A DNA stretch of 64,000 nucleotides from Ancylobacter crimeensis (GTDB taxonomy: Bacteria; Pseudomonadota; Alphaproteobacteria; Rhizobiales; Xanthobacteraceae), in contig NZ_JALKCH010000004.1 in assembly GCF_023016805.1 (NCBI RefSeq), positions 124,001 to 188,000 of the forward strand, written 5' to 3'. The position numbers were made by a program, and so were the translations under genes. Positions 9,610 through 17,701 of the stretch are shown here, piece by piece. The first letter of the stretch is position 1. Each line of letters opens with the position of its first letter. The notes under the pieces were generated by a model that saw only the letters and a list, made by a program, of their open reading frames with translations, was not told the origin of the DNA and did not search any database.

Positions 9610-10470
9610 TCATCCCCTCCCGAAGCCGGTGAAGCCGGTGCGCCGCAGATCGACGAGCCGCGCGACGATGACGACCAGCAGCACCGACACCGCGAACAGC
9701 ACCACACCCATCGCCGCGCCGAGCGCCCAGGTGCCGCTTTCGCCGAATTGCTGCGCCATCGCCATGCCGTAGAGCGTGCCGTTCGGACCGCCGAGGAAGC
9801 GGGGCGCCAGCGTGGCGGAGAGGCACGGAATGAAGCACAGGGCAAAGCCGATCAGCGTGCCGAACAGGTTCAGCGGCCAGGTGACCTCGATGAAGGCGCG
9901 CGCCGGGCTGGCGCCAAAGATCTTGGCGGCGTCGATCAGGCGCTGGTCGAAATTGAGCAGTGACAGGTAGATGACCGTCACCACGATGGGCAGGTACAGA
10001 TAGACGAGGCCGATGGCGCTCGCGACATTGGTGTACATGATGACCCGGAGCGGCGCCGCGCCCAGCGCCATCAGCACCCCGTTCAGCAGGCCGATCGGTC
10101 CGAGCAGGCCCTGCAATGCGATGATGCGCAGCACCTCGCCGGTGAGGAACGGCACCGCGAAGCCCAGCGTCAGCAGCAGCCGGTAGCGCCCGCCATAGAG
10201 GATGATGGCATAGGCGATCGGCCAGGCGAGAGCCGTGCAGATGAGCGACACCACGCTTGCCATGACGAGCGAGCGGACGAGGAAGGTCATGTAGGCGCCT
10301 TCGGTCGCCAGCACATGATAATTGCCGAGATTGAACTCGCGGATGATGTGGTAGCTCTCGGTGCGCCACACGCTGAGCACCAGCATGGAGAGCAGCGGCA
10401 GCACGAACAGCGCGACGAGGAAGGCGGTCGGCAGGCCGAGGAAAAGCGCAGGGGCGAGGCGTGCCTTCAT
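9610..10470 (-). CDS. ABC transporter permease, PotB-like
   Basis: A 286-residue inner-membrane permease with an N-terminal signal-anchor helix, six predicted membrane segments and the EAA-type loop DAAKIFGASPARAFIEVTWPL that docks onto the ATPase. It is the first permease of the importer. The start ATG overlaps the TGA of the ATPase gene (TGATG arrangement), indicating translational coupling; a GTG one codon earlier is possible. Family resemblance is to polyamine/opine permeases (PotB), as for the other components. Confidence 0.88.
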   Translation of the reverse strand: MKARLAPALFLGLPTAFLVALFVLPLLSMLVLSVWRTESYHIIREFNLGNYHVLATEGAYMTFLVRSLVMASVVSLICTALAWPIAYAIILYGGRYRLLLTLGFAVPFLTGEVLRIIALQGLLGPIGLLNGVLMALGAAPLRVIMYTNVASAIGLVYLYLPIVVTVIYLSLLNFDQRLIDAAKIFGASPARAFIEVTWPLNLFGTLIGFALCFIPCLSATLAPRFLGGPNGTLYGMAMAQQFGESGTWALGAAMGVVLFAVSVLLVVIVARLVDLRRTGFTGFGRG

Positions 10471-11549
10471 CACGGCTCTCCCGTCGCGGAGAAGAGGTCG
10501 ACGTCGCTCTTGTCCCAGAAGGCGACCACATCGGTGCCCGCGCTGAACTCGGCCTCGCTGCGCGGCCGGCTGGCGACGATCTCGCCGCCGGCCCAGCCGA
10601 GCACATATTCGGCATAGGCCCCGCGCAGGATGACATGACGGATGGTGGCCGCGAGCGCGTTGGCGGCCGGGGCGTCGCCCGGCGTCGCGGGCTTGAGGCG
10701 GATCTTCTCGTTCTTCACATAGGCTGCCGCGCGGCTTCCCGCCGGCAGGCCGGGATGGTGTGGCGCCTCGATAACGATGCCCTCGCCGCGCAGCGTGGTG
10801 GTGTCGCCCGCGGCCGCGGCCAGCCCCTCGAAGCGGTTGGAGCGGCCGACGAACTGCGCGATGAAGGCGGTCTTCGGCCGGTCATAGATATCGGTGCGCG
10901 CGGCGAAATCCTCGATGCGCCCGCCACGGACGACCGCGATGCGGTCGCTCATGCTCAGCGCCTCTTCCTGGTTGTGGGTGACATAGATGAAGGGGATGCC
11001 GAGCGCCGTCTGGTGCTTGCGGATCTCGACCTCCATCTCCTGCCGCAATTCGCGATCGAGATTGGCGAGCGGTTCGTCGAGCAGCAGCACCTTCGGCCGC
11101 CCGACGAGGCCGCGGCCCAGCGCGACGCGCTGCTGCTGGCCGCCGGAGAGCTGGTTGGGATAGCGCTTCTCCAGCCCGCGCAAGGCGAGGATACCGAGCA
11201 CCCACTCCACCCGCTCCTCGATCTCGCCCTTGGGCAGCTTGAGCATGCGAAGAGGGAAGGCGAGGTTCTCGTAGACGGTGCGGTGGGGGAACAGCAGGAA
11301 TTCCTGGAACACCATCGCCACCCCGCGCCGGTGCGGCGGCAGGTGGGTGACATCCTCGCCATCGATGAGCACGCGGCCCTGGGTCGGCGTCTCCAGCCCG
11401 GCGATGATGCGCAGAAGCGTCGTCTTGCCGGAGCCGCTGGGGCCGAGCAGCGACACGAATTCGTGCTTCTCGATCGCCATGGTGACGCGATCGACCGCCC
11501 AGACGCTCCCATACTGCTTGGATACGCCGTCGAGGGTTATGTAGGCCAC
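10470..11549 (-). CDS. ABC transporter ATP-binding protein, PotA-like
   Basis: A 359-residue importer ATPase. Walker A is GPSGSGKTT, the signature is LSGGQQQR, Walker B is [12 protein letters not shown] and the switch is VTHNQ. After residue 240 comes a C-terminal TOBE-like regulatory domain (NRFEGLAAA and following), as in PotA/UgpC. The start is taken as GTG 11549, from where the protein aligns with the family ([14 protein letters not shown]), with GGGAG upstream. A longer frame to ATG 11681 is open but Arg/Pro-rich and unlikely. It couples directly to the PotB-like gene. Confidence 0.88.
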   Translation of the reverse strand: MAYITLDGVSKQYGSVWAVDRVTMAIEKHEFVSLLGPSGSGKTTLLRIIAGLETPTQGRVLIDGEDVTHLPPHRRGVAMVFQEFLLFPHRTVYENLAFPLRMLKLPKGEIEERVEWVLGILALRGLEKRYPNQLSGGQQQRVALGRGLVGRPKVLLLDEPLANLDRELRQEMEVEIRKHQTALGIPFIYVTHNQEEALSMSDRIAVVRGGRIEDFAARTDIYDRPKTAFIAQFVGRSNRFEGLAAAAGDTTTLRGEGIVIEAPHHPGLPAGSRAAAYVKNEKIRLKPATPGDAPAANALAATIRHVILRGAYAEYVLGWAGGEIVASRPRSEAEFSAGTDVVAFWDKSDVDLFSATGEP

Positions 11550-11706
11550 GCCGCACTCCCGGTGTGCAAGGGGACAGAAGGCGGAAGGCCCCGACGGCGG
11601 ATGCGCCCGGGCCTGGGCCGCCCGGCGAACGCGTGCGCGCCGGGTGGGCCGTCTCGCCATGGTGTCGCGCCGCTCCCGCACGGGGAACGGCGCGGCCGCG
11701 GTCCGC

Positions 11707-12906
11707 TCAGGCGGCCTGCATGCGCGACCAGACGCGCTCCCACTTCTCCGGCGAAGAGGGCTGGTCGAACATGTACATGCTGGCCAGTTCCTCGGTGCGG
11801 TCCATGAGGAACAGCTTCTGTTCCTCCGGGGTCGAGATCGCGCGCAGGTCGATGGTCGCGGAGGAACCGGCGACGAGCGAGATCTTCTTGATGTTCTCGG
11901 GCGCGAGGAAGGTGTTCATGAAGTCGTGGCAGATGTCGAGCATGGCCGGGTCGGTCACGCCCGAGGTCACCAGCCAGGTATCGACCCAGCCGAGGCCGCC
12001 TTCCTTCGGCACCAGCTGGTGCGCGAAGTCGAGGTCGATCTCGCCCTTTTCCTTCTTCTGGGTGAGCACGCGATAGACCTGCGCGAATTCCGGCGCGGCG
12101 ACGATGGCGCCGCTCTCCAGAAGCTGCTGCAGCGTGGTGTTGTCCTGATAGCGGGTGAGCAGCAGCGGCTTCTGCTGGATCAGCAGCTTCTCGACCTCGG
12201 CCAGCTCTTCATCCGTCAGCACATAGGGGTTGAACGACTTGCCGTCGGGGCGCGGCTTGTCCTTGGTGCCCATGCGGGTGGCGACGAGGATGCCGGCGAG
12301 GGCGATGTTCTCCTCGAAGCGGGCGCTGGTGGCGAGCCGGCCGGAGAAGGCCGGGTCGAACAGCGCCTCGATGCTCTGCACCTTCTCCTTCGGCATGCCG
12401 GCGGTGTTGTAGGTCGTGCCGTAGCTGCCCCAGCACCAGGTGACGCCGAAATGCTGGCCGTTGGCCTCGTCGGTCAGCAGCTTGTAACGCTCCGGCTTGA
12501 ACACCGGATAGACATTCGCGGTGTTGGGGATCTTGCCGTAGTCGATGGCGCGGATCAGTTTCTCGCGGAAATACAGGCCCGGCCAGAAGCCATCCGCCTG
12601 AACAAGGTCGAAATCCTTGGTGCCGCCGACGCGCAGCTTGTTGTAGGCCTCGGAATTCCCGTCGAAGAAGGTCGGCGAGAACTTGATCTTGTGCTTCTCC
12701 TCGAAGGCCCCCACGATTTCGGGAACCGCATAGACCTCCCACATCAGCGCGCGAAGCTGAGCCGGCGCCGCCGAGGCGGGCCGGATATAGGGCGCGGCGA
12801 TCGCCGTCGCTGCGCCGGCCGCAAGGGTCTTGAGCACCGTGCGGCGGTTGATGGACGTGGCGGAGGGGACCGCCGTGTCGAACGGACTGCACTTCGAATG
12901 GGTCAT
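11707..12906 (-). CDS. Extracellular solute-binding protein, PotD-like, TAT-exported
   Basis: Periplasmic binding protein of the polyamine/opine ABC importer, 399 residues. The N-terminus carries a twin-arginine signal (NRRTVLKTLAAGAAT) and a likely cleavage after PASA. The mature part begins with QLRALMWEVY and EEKHKIKFSP, followed by an aromatic-rich domain typical of the PotD/PotF group. ATG 12906 is chosen with AGAGGG about ten bases upstream; a GTG two codons earlier also exists. About 200 bases with a GC hairpin separate it from the aminotransferase. The ligand cannot be read from sequence. Confidence 0.87.
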   Translation of the reverse strand: MTHSKCSPFDTAVPSATSINRRTVLKTLAAGAATAIAAPYIRPASAAPAQLRALMWEVYAVPEIVGAFEEKHKIKFSPTFFDGNSEAYNKLRVGGTKDFDLVQADGFWPGLYFREKLIRAIDYGKIPNTANVYPVFKPERYKLLTDEANGQHFGVTWCWGSYGTTYNTAGMPKEKVQSIEALFDPAFSGRLATSARFEENIALAGILVATRMGTKDKPRPDGKSFNPYVLTDEELAEVEKLLIQQKPLLLTRYQDNTTLQQLLESGAIVAAPEFAQVYRVLTQKKEKGEIDLDFAHQLVPKEGGLGWVDTWLVTSGVTDPAMLDICHDFMNTFLAPENIKKISLVAGSSATIDLRAISTPEEQKLFLMDRTEELASMYMFDQPSSPEKWERVWSRMQAA

Positions 12907-13069
12907 GGCCACGCCCTCTGGTTTTTAAGGTTGCGGGATCTGGTCCCGGCGGGCCCGGCCTTGTGGCGTTTCCTCCCGGCGCGGTCGCCCGCTCCGGTAT
13001 TCCGGCTTCTGGAAGGTTTGCGGGGCGGTCTGGCGCCGCCCTCGTTCCGGCACGTTGGTGTTCCTTTCG

Positions 13070-13090
13070 CCGCGCCCGCCCGGGGCGCGG
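13070..13090 (-). terminator. GC-rich hairpin between the aminotransferase and binding-protein genes
   Basis: CCGCGCCC (13070-13077) pairs with GGGCGCGG (13083-13090) around a five-base loop, about 20 bases downstream of the aminotransferase stop. No U-run follows, so partial termination or 3' end stabilisation is more likely than full termination. Confidence 0.45.
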
Positions 13091-13109
13091 CCGGTCCTTC
13101 GGTCGCGGC

Positions 13110-14051
13110 TCAGGCCGCGGCCTTGAAGGGGTTCTCGGCATCGGCATAGTTGACCGGCGTCATGTGCCAGCCTTCCTTGTGCTTGCGCCAATACGTCTCC
13201 TTCAGCTTCGCGCTGATCGGGCCCGGACGGTCATTGCCGTAGATGCGGTCATTGACGCGGGCGCACGGCATCACGCCGCCGGCGGTGGTGGTGGTGAATA
13301 CCTCGTCGGCATCCATCAGGTCGTCGAAGGTGATGGGGCCGATCACCGGCTGGAGGCCGAGCTCCGGGCAGAGGTCGAGCACCGACAGGCGGGTCACGCC
13401 TTCCAGCGCGCCGCGGTCCGGCGTGATGACCTTGTCGTCCTTCACGATGAAGACGTTGAAGCCCGAGCCTTCGGTCAGGAAGCCGTCCTGGTCGAGCAGG
13501 ATGGCGGTGTCGAAGCCCTTGTCGAGCGCCTCGAACATGCCGCGGGTGAAGTCGCGCCACATGTAGTTCTTCAGCGTCGGGTCGAGCGATTTCGGCGAGA
13601 TGCGCGGCACCGAGGCGACCAGCAGATGCGCGCCGCGCTCCTGCACGTCCGGCTTGATCACGTCCACCCACGGCACCGCATAGGCGATGAAGGTGTTGGC
13701 GCAGTCGAGCGGATTGCGCGAGCCATAGACCTTCGGCACGCCGCGGGTGGAGATCATGGCCACGAAGGCGTCCTTCAGCCCGCTGAGCGCGACCACCCGG
13801 CCGAGGATGTGGCGCATCTCCTCGCGGGTCACGCCCGGATCGAGTCGATAGCCGGCAAGCGACTTGTGGAAGCGGTCGAGATGGTCCTCGAGGCGGAAGA
13901 AGCCGCCATCGGTGACGTGCACCACGTCATAGGTCACGTCCGAATGCACGAAGCCCCAGTCGCCGACCGGAATGCGGGCCTCGGAGATGGGGACATAGAC
14001 GCCGTTCATATAGGCGGCGCCCTTGGAATAGTCCGGGGTCGGCTCGGTCAT
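13110..14051 (-). CDS. PLP class IV aminotransferase, (R)-amine-transaminase-like
   Basis: A 313-residue fold-type IV transaminase. The catalytic lysine is in DPTLKNYMW (K161), the PLP-nitrogen Glu is in LTEGSGFN (E194) and the phosphate cup is TTTAGGVMP. The N-terminal FVHSDVTYDV and FFRLEDHLDRF blocks resemble (R)-selective amine transaminases more than branched-chain or D-alanine enzymes. Where the Aspergillus terreus enzyme has Glu117 and Arg128, I read Ala98 and Tyr109, so carboxylate handling may differ. The start has AAGGAGA. It lies between a DeoR regulator and a polyamine-type importer, suggesting amination or deamination of the imported compound. Confidence 0.85.
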   Translation of the reverse strand: MTEPTPDYSKGAAYMNGVYVPISEARIPVGDWGFVHSDVTYDVVHVTDGGFFRLEDHLDRFHKSLAGYRLDPGVTREEMRHILGRVVALSGLKDAFVAMISTRGVPKVYGSRNPLDCANTFIAYAVPWVDVIKPDVQERGAHLLVASVPRISPKSLDPTLKNYMWRDFTRGMFEALDKGFDTAILLDQDGFLTEGSGFNVFIVKDDKVITPDRGALEGVTRLSVLDLCPELGLQPVIGPITFDDLMDADEVFTTTTAGGVMPCARVNDRIYGNDRPGPISAKLKETYWRKHKEGWHMTPVNYADAENPFKAAA

Positions 14052-14203
14052 CGCGTTCTCCTTCTCAAGCCGCCGGTCTCACGGGGATGCGGCGGGGTTC
14101 GGAAGGCAGCTTTCCCCCGAATGGCTCCCCCAAAAAGCACCGCTTTGCCGGAAAAGGACGGGGCCACTTCGAAAGGCCAGCCCTGCGGGGTGAATGGGAC
14201 GGT

Positions 14204-14986
14204 TCATGTCGCAGCTCCCGCGAGGAGCACCTCGACACCGTCCGCGATCAGCCGGTCGGCCATCGCGGCGGGCGGCGGGGCGTCGGTCACCAGCCGGTCG
14301 ATTTCCGCGAGCGGCGCGACCGAGAAGATGCCGGCGCCGGCGAATTTGGAGCCGTCCGCCAGCACGGTGACGCTGCGCGCCTGCCGGATCATCATCCGGG
14401 CGATCTCGGCCTCGGCCTCGTCGAAGTCCGATACGCCGTCCCGCCCGATCGCGCCGATGGTGAGCACCGCATGGAGCGCGTGGAAGCGCTGAAGCTGCTC
14501 GATCGCGATAGGCCCCAGATTCTCCCCGCCGCTCTCGCGGTAGCGTCCGCCGATGAGGAAGACGGTGCTGCCTTCGCCCCGCGCGGCCAGCGCCGCGATC
14601 GGGGTGGAGTTGGTGATCACGGTAAGGCCGCGGGCGAGGGCGAGTTCCTCGGCGAAGCACAGCGTGGTGGTGCCGGTGTCGACGAAGAGCGAATCTCCCG
14701 GCCGGAACAGTGCCGCCGCCCGCCGTGCGATGGCTCGCTTGGCCGGCCCGTTCTCCCGGAGGCGTTCGCTAAAGGGGCCCTCCGCCACCCGGCCCTGGCT
14801 TCCCGGCTCGGGCAGGCTGGCGCCGCCATGGACCTTGCGCAGCCAGCCGCGCCCGTCGAGTTCGGCGAGGTCGCGGCGGATGGTCTCGCGCGAGGCGGCG
14901 AGCTGTTCCGCGAGCGCGTCGACGCTCATCCGCTCATGCTGGCGAACGAGTTCGACGATCCTGTCCCTGCGCTGCCGGGGTGTCAT
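14204..14986 (-). CDS. DeoR/GlpR family transcriptional regulator
   Basis: A 260-residue sugar-phosphate-responsive repressor. The N-terminal helix-turn-helix is seen in MTPRQRRDRIVELVRQH, DALAEQLAASRETIRRDL and VHGGA. The effector domain has the DeoR signature blocks FVDTGTTTLCFAEEL, VITNS and DGSKF. It is divergent from the GlpA-like/FAD/FGGY-kinase operon across 102 bases containing two inverted repeats. It also heads the aminotransferase and importer arm, so it probably controls both, with the kinase product as a likely inducer. This is inference from family behaviour. Confidence 0.88.
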   Translation of the reverse strand: MTPRQRRDRIVELVRQHERMSVDALAEQLAASRETIRRDLAELDGRGWLRKVHGGASLPEPGSQGRVAEGPFSERLRENGPAKRAIARRAAALFRPGDSLFVDTGTTTLCFAEELALARGLTVITNSTPIAALAARGEGSTVFLIGGRYRESGGENLGPIAIEQLQRFHALHAVLTIGAIGRDGVSDFDEAEAEIARMMIRQARSVTVLADGSKFAGAGIFSVAPLAEIDRLVTDAPPPAAMADRLIADGVEVLLAGAAT

Positions 14987-15000
14987 GGCGATGACCGAAG

Positions 15001-15038
15001 CATCATAAATGATGATTGAATGGTCATATCTATTGACC
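15001..15038. promoter_or_regulatory. Two inverted repeats in the deoR/dehydrogenase divergent region
   Basis: CATCAT-AA-ATGATG at 15001-15014 is a perfect inverted repeat. GGTCA at 15022-15026 pairs with TGACC at 15034-15038 across seven bases. Both lie between the divergent starts at 14986 and 15089 and are candidate operators for the DeoR protein. Confidence 0.5.
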
Positions 15039-15088
15039 GATCAGTCAAGAAGGGTAGAGAGTCTTTTTCGAAGCGTTCCGGGTCAGGC

Positions 15089-16480
15089 ATGGGTGCGGGT
15101 GTGGTTGCGGATGTTGCGGTGATCGGTGCCGGCGCGGTGGGCTGCGCCGTGGCGCGCCGCTTCGCTCTCGACGGGGCATCCGTGCTGTTGCTGGAGAAGG
15201 GTGCCGACCTGCTCTCCGGCGCCAGCAAGGCGAACAGCGCGATTCTGCACACCGGCTTCGACGCGCCGCCCGGCAGCGTCGAGCTTGCCTGCATGCAGGC
15301 GGGCTATCGCGAATATCTGGCGATCCGAGAGGGGTTCAACCTGCCCGTTCTGGAGACCGGCGCCATGGTGGTCGCGTGGTCGCGGGCGGAGGAGGCGGCG
15401 CTTCCCGCCATCGCGGCGCAGGCGGTGGGAAACGGCGTCGAGGATGTGCGGCTGCTCACGGCTGCCGAGATTGCGGAGCGCGAGCCGCATCTGGCGCCCG
15501 CCCGCGCTGCGCTGCTGGTGCCCGGCGAGCATGTGATCGACCCCTGGTCGCCGTTCCTCGCCTATCTCCGGCAGGCGACGGCGCTCGGCGCACGGCTGAG
15601 CTTTTCCACCGAGGTGACGGGCGGGACATTCAACGGCGAGGTCTGGACTCTCGATACCACGCGCGGGGCCTTTCGTGCCCGTTCGGTCATCAACTGCGCC
15701 GGGCTGTTCGGCGACCGCATCGAGGCGCTATTGCTGGGCGCGGCGCATTTCGAGATCCGGCCGCGCAAGGGCCAGTTCGTGGTGTTCGACAAGGCGGCGA
15801 GCGCGCTGCTGCGCAGCATCGTGCTGCCGGTGCCGACCGAGCGTACCAAAGGTGTCGTGCTGTGCCGAACGGCTTTCGGCAATGTGCTGGTCGGCCCCAC
15901 GGCCGAGGAGCAGCAGGACCGCGAGCACGCCGCGACCGATGGCGCCACCCTTCAGGCTCTCATCCGCCGCGCGGTGGAGATGGTGCCGGCGCTCGCCCGC
16001 ATGGATGTCACCGCGACCTATGCCGGGTTGCGGCCGGCGAGCGAGGAAAAGCATTACCGCATCGTCGCGCGCCCGGAGCTGCGCTGGATCACGGTCGGCG
16101 GCATCCGCTCGACCGGGCTGACGGCGTCGCTCGGCATCGCGCAGCATGTGGCACGGCTGTACCGGGACACGAAGGAGGCCAAGCATCATCTCCCCTCACG
16201 CCTCGCGCCGTCCGTTTCCATGCCGAATCTCGCCGAGCATCTGCCGCGCGACTGGCAGTCCCCGGGCCATGGCGGGATCGTCTGCCATTGCGAGCTGGTG
16301 ACGTTGCGCGAGATCGAGGCCGCATTGGGCGGCGAGGTGCCGGCACGCGATTTCGGCGGCCTGCGCCGTCGCACCCGCTGCGCCATGGGCCGCTGTCAGG
16401 GCTTCGGCTGCCTCGGTCGCCTGGCCGAGCTGACGCGCGGGCGGCTCCAAGTGCCACTTGCCGAGGGTGGCGGCTCATGA
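15089..16480 (+). CDS. GlpA-like FAD-dependent dehydrogenase with C-terminal BFD-type [2Fe-2S] domain
   Basis: A 463-residue flavoprotein of the DAO/GlpA/L-2-hydroxyglutarate dehydrogenase group. The FAD-binding Rossmann motif is VIGAGAVGCAVARR, followed by LLLEKGADLLSGASKANSAI. The C-terminal region has a bacterioferritin-associated-ferredoxin-like module (IVCHCELVTLREIE, then CAMGRCQGFGC) with four Cys suited to a [2Fe-2S] cluster, as in anaerobic glycerol-3-phosphate dehydrogenase subunit A. It probably oxidises a polyol phosphate made by the downstream kinase. ATG 15089 gives the family N-terminus; the open frame to 15020 has no support. It overlaps the next gene by four bases. Confidence 0.85.
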   Translation: MGAGVVADVAVIGAGAVGCAVARRFALDGASVLLLEKGADLLSGASKANSAILHTGFDAPPGSVELACMQAGYREYLAIREGFNLPVLETGAMVVAWSRAEEAALPAIAAQAVGNGVEDVRLLTAAEIAEREPHLAPARAALLVPGEHVIDPWSPFLAYLRQATALGARLSFSTEVTGGTFNGEVWTLDTTRGAFRARSVINCAGLFGDRIEALLLGAAHFEIRPRKGQFVVFDKAASALLRSIVLPVPTERTKGVVLCRTAFGNVLVGPTAEEQQDREHAATDGATLQALIRRAVEMVPALARMDVTATYAGLRPASEEKHYRIVARPELRWITVGGIRSTGLTASLGIAQHVARLYRDTKEAKHHLPSRLAPSVSMPNLAEHLPRDWQSPGHGGIVCHCELVTLREIEAALGGEVPARDFGGLRRRTRCAMGRCQGFGCLGRLAELTRGRLQVPLAEGGGS

Positions 16481-17697
16481 TCGAAGCGTGCGACGTGCTC
16501 GTCGTCGGTGCCGGCCCGGCCGGCCTCGCGGCGGCGACCCGGCTGCGCGAGCGCGGCCTCGGCACTGTGGTCGTGATCGACCGGGATCCGTTGCCCGGCG
16601 GCATTCCCCGGCATTGCGGGCACTCGCCCTTCGGGATGCGGGAGTTCGCCCGCATCCTCACGGGTCCCGCCTATGCGCAGGCGCTGGCGGACCGGGCCCG
16701 CAAGGCGGGCGTCGAACTCCGGCTCGCCACCACGCTGGTCGGCATCGACCGGGGGCAGCCGCTGGTCGCGACCGTGACCTCGGATGCCGGCATGGCACGT
16801 CTGATGCCGCAGCGTATCCTGTTGGCGACCGGCGTGCGCGAGACGCCGCGCTCGGCCCGGCTCATCGGCGGCGACCGCCCGCTGGGTGTGATGACGACCG
16901 GGGCCCTCCAGCTTCTCGCCGAGCGCGGGCTCTCGCCTTTCCGCCGCCCGGTGATCGTGGGCAGCGAACTCGTGGCGTTGTCGGCGCTGCTGACCTGCCG
17001 TTCCATCGGCGCCCGGCCGGTCGCGATGATCGAGGCCGATGAGCGTCCTACGACGCGCCGGCCTTTCCTGCTGCTGCCGCGCCTGCTTGGGGTTCCGGTG
17101 CGCTATGGCGCGGCCTTGGCGCGGATCGAAGGTGTCTCGCGGGTCGAGGCGGTGACGCTGGACCATGCCGATGGCGCGATGGAGCGCCTTGCCTGCGACG
17201 GCGTGGTGCTGACCGGGCGCTTCACGCCGGAAGCGACGATGGTGCGGGCCGCCGGTCTGGAGATCGACCCGGGCACGCGGGGGCCCTCCATCGACCAGCT
17301 CGGCCGCACCAGCGACCGCCGCGTGCTGGCCGCCGGAAATCTGCTGCATCCGGTGGAAACCGCCGGGCGCTGCTGGGCGGAGGCGCGGATGATCGCCGAC
17401 GGCCTTGCCGACGACCTCCTCGGGAGCAGCCAGGGCCATGAGACGCCGGTGGAGGTGCAGGCTGGTCCGGGCATTGCTTATGTCGTCCCGCAGCGCCTCG
17501 CCGGCTCGGCGCCCGGCATGGGAAGGCTGCAGATTCGCGTCGGCGGCGCCCGGAACGGCCGGATCGTGGTGGGCACGGATGACGGACAGGTGGCGGCGCG
17601 GCCCCGCGCGCGGCTTCTTCCCGAACGGCGGATCGACATGGCGATCCCAGCCTTGGCGGAAGGGGTGAGGCGGTTGCGGGTCGGTATCGAGGAATAG
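16477..17697 (+). CDS. NAD(P)/FAD-dependent oxidoreductase, partner of the GlpA-like protein
   Basis: A 406-residue pyridine-nucleotide-disulphide-type flavoprotein. The N-terminal VLVVGAGPAGLAAATRL binds FAD, GGIPRHCGHSPFGM follows, and ATGVRETPRSARL is the usual second FAD contact; a late VLAAGNLLHPVETAGRC block closes the FAD domain. The C-terminal YVVPQRL stretch is typical of oxidoreductases paired with GlpA-like subunits. It probably passes electrons between the GlpA-like [2Fe-2S] protein and NAD or the quinone pool. Translation is coupled by ATGA overlap. There is no GlpC-like membrane anchor nearby, unlike in glpABC. Confidence 0.8.
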   Translation: MIEACDVLVVGAGPAGLAAATRLRERGLGTVVVIDRDPLPGGIPRHCGHSPFGMREFARILTGPAYAQALADRARKAGVELRLATTLVGIDRGQPLVATVTSDAGMARLMPQRILLATGVRETPRSARLIGGDRPLGVMTTGALQLLAERGLSPFRRPVIVGSELVALSALLTCRSIGARPVAMIEADERPTTRRPFLLLPRLLGVPVRYGAALARIEGVSRVEAVTLDHADGAMERLACDGVVLTGRFTPEATMVRAAGLEIDPGTRGPSIDQLGRTSDRRVLAAGNLLHPVETAGRCWAEARMIADGLADDLLGSSQGHETPVEVQAGPGIAYVVPQRLAGSAPGMGRLQIRVGGARNGRIVVGTDDGQVAARPRARLLPERRIDMAIPALAEGVRRLRVGIEE

Positions 17698-17701
17698 CGC
17701 C

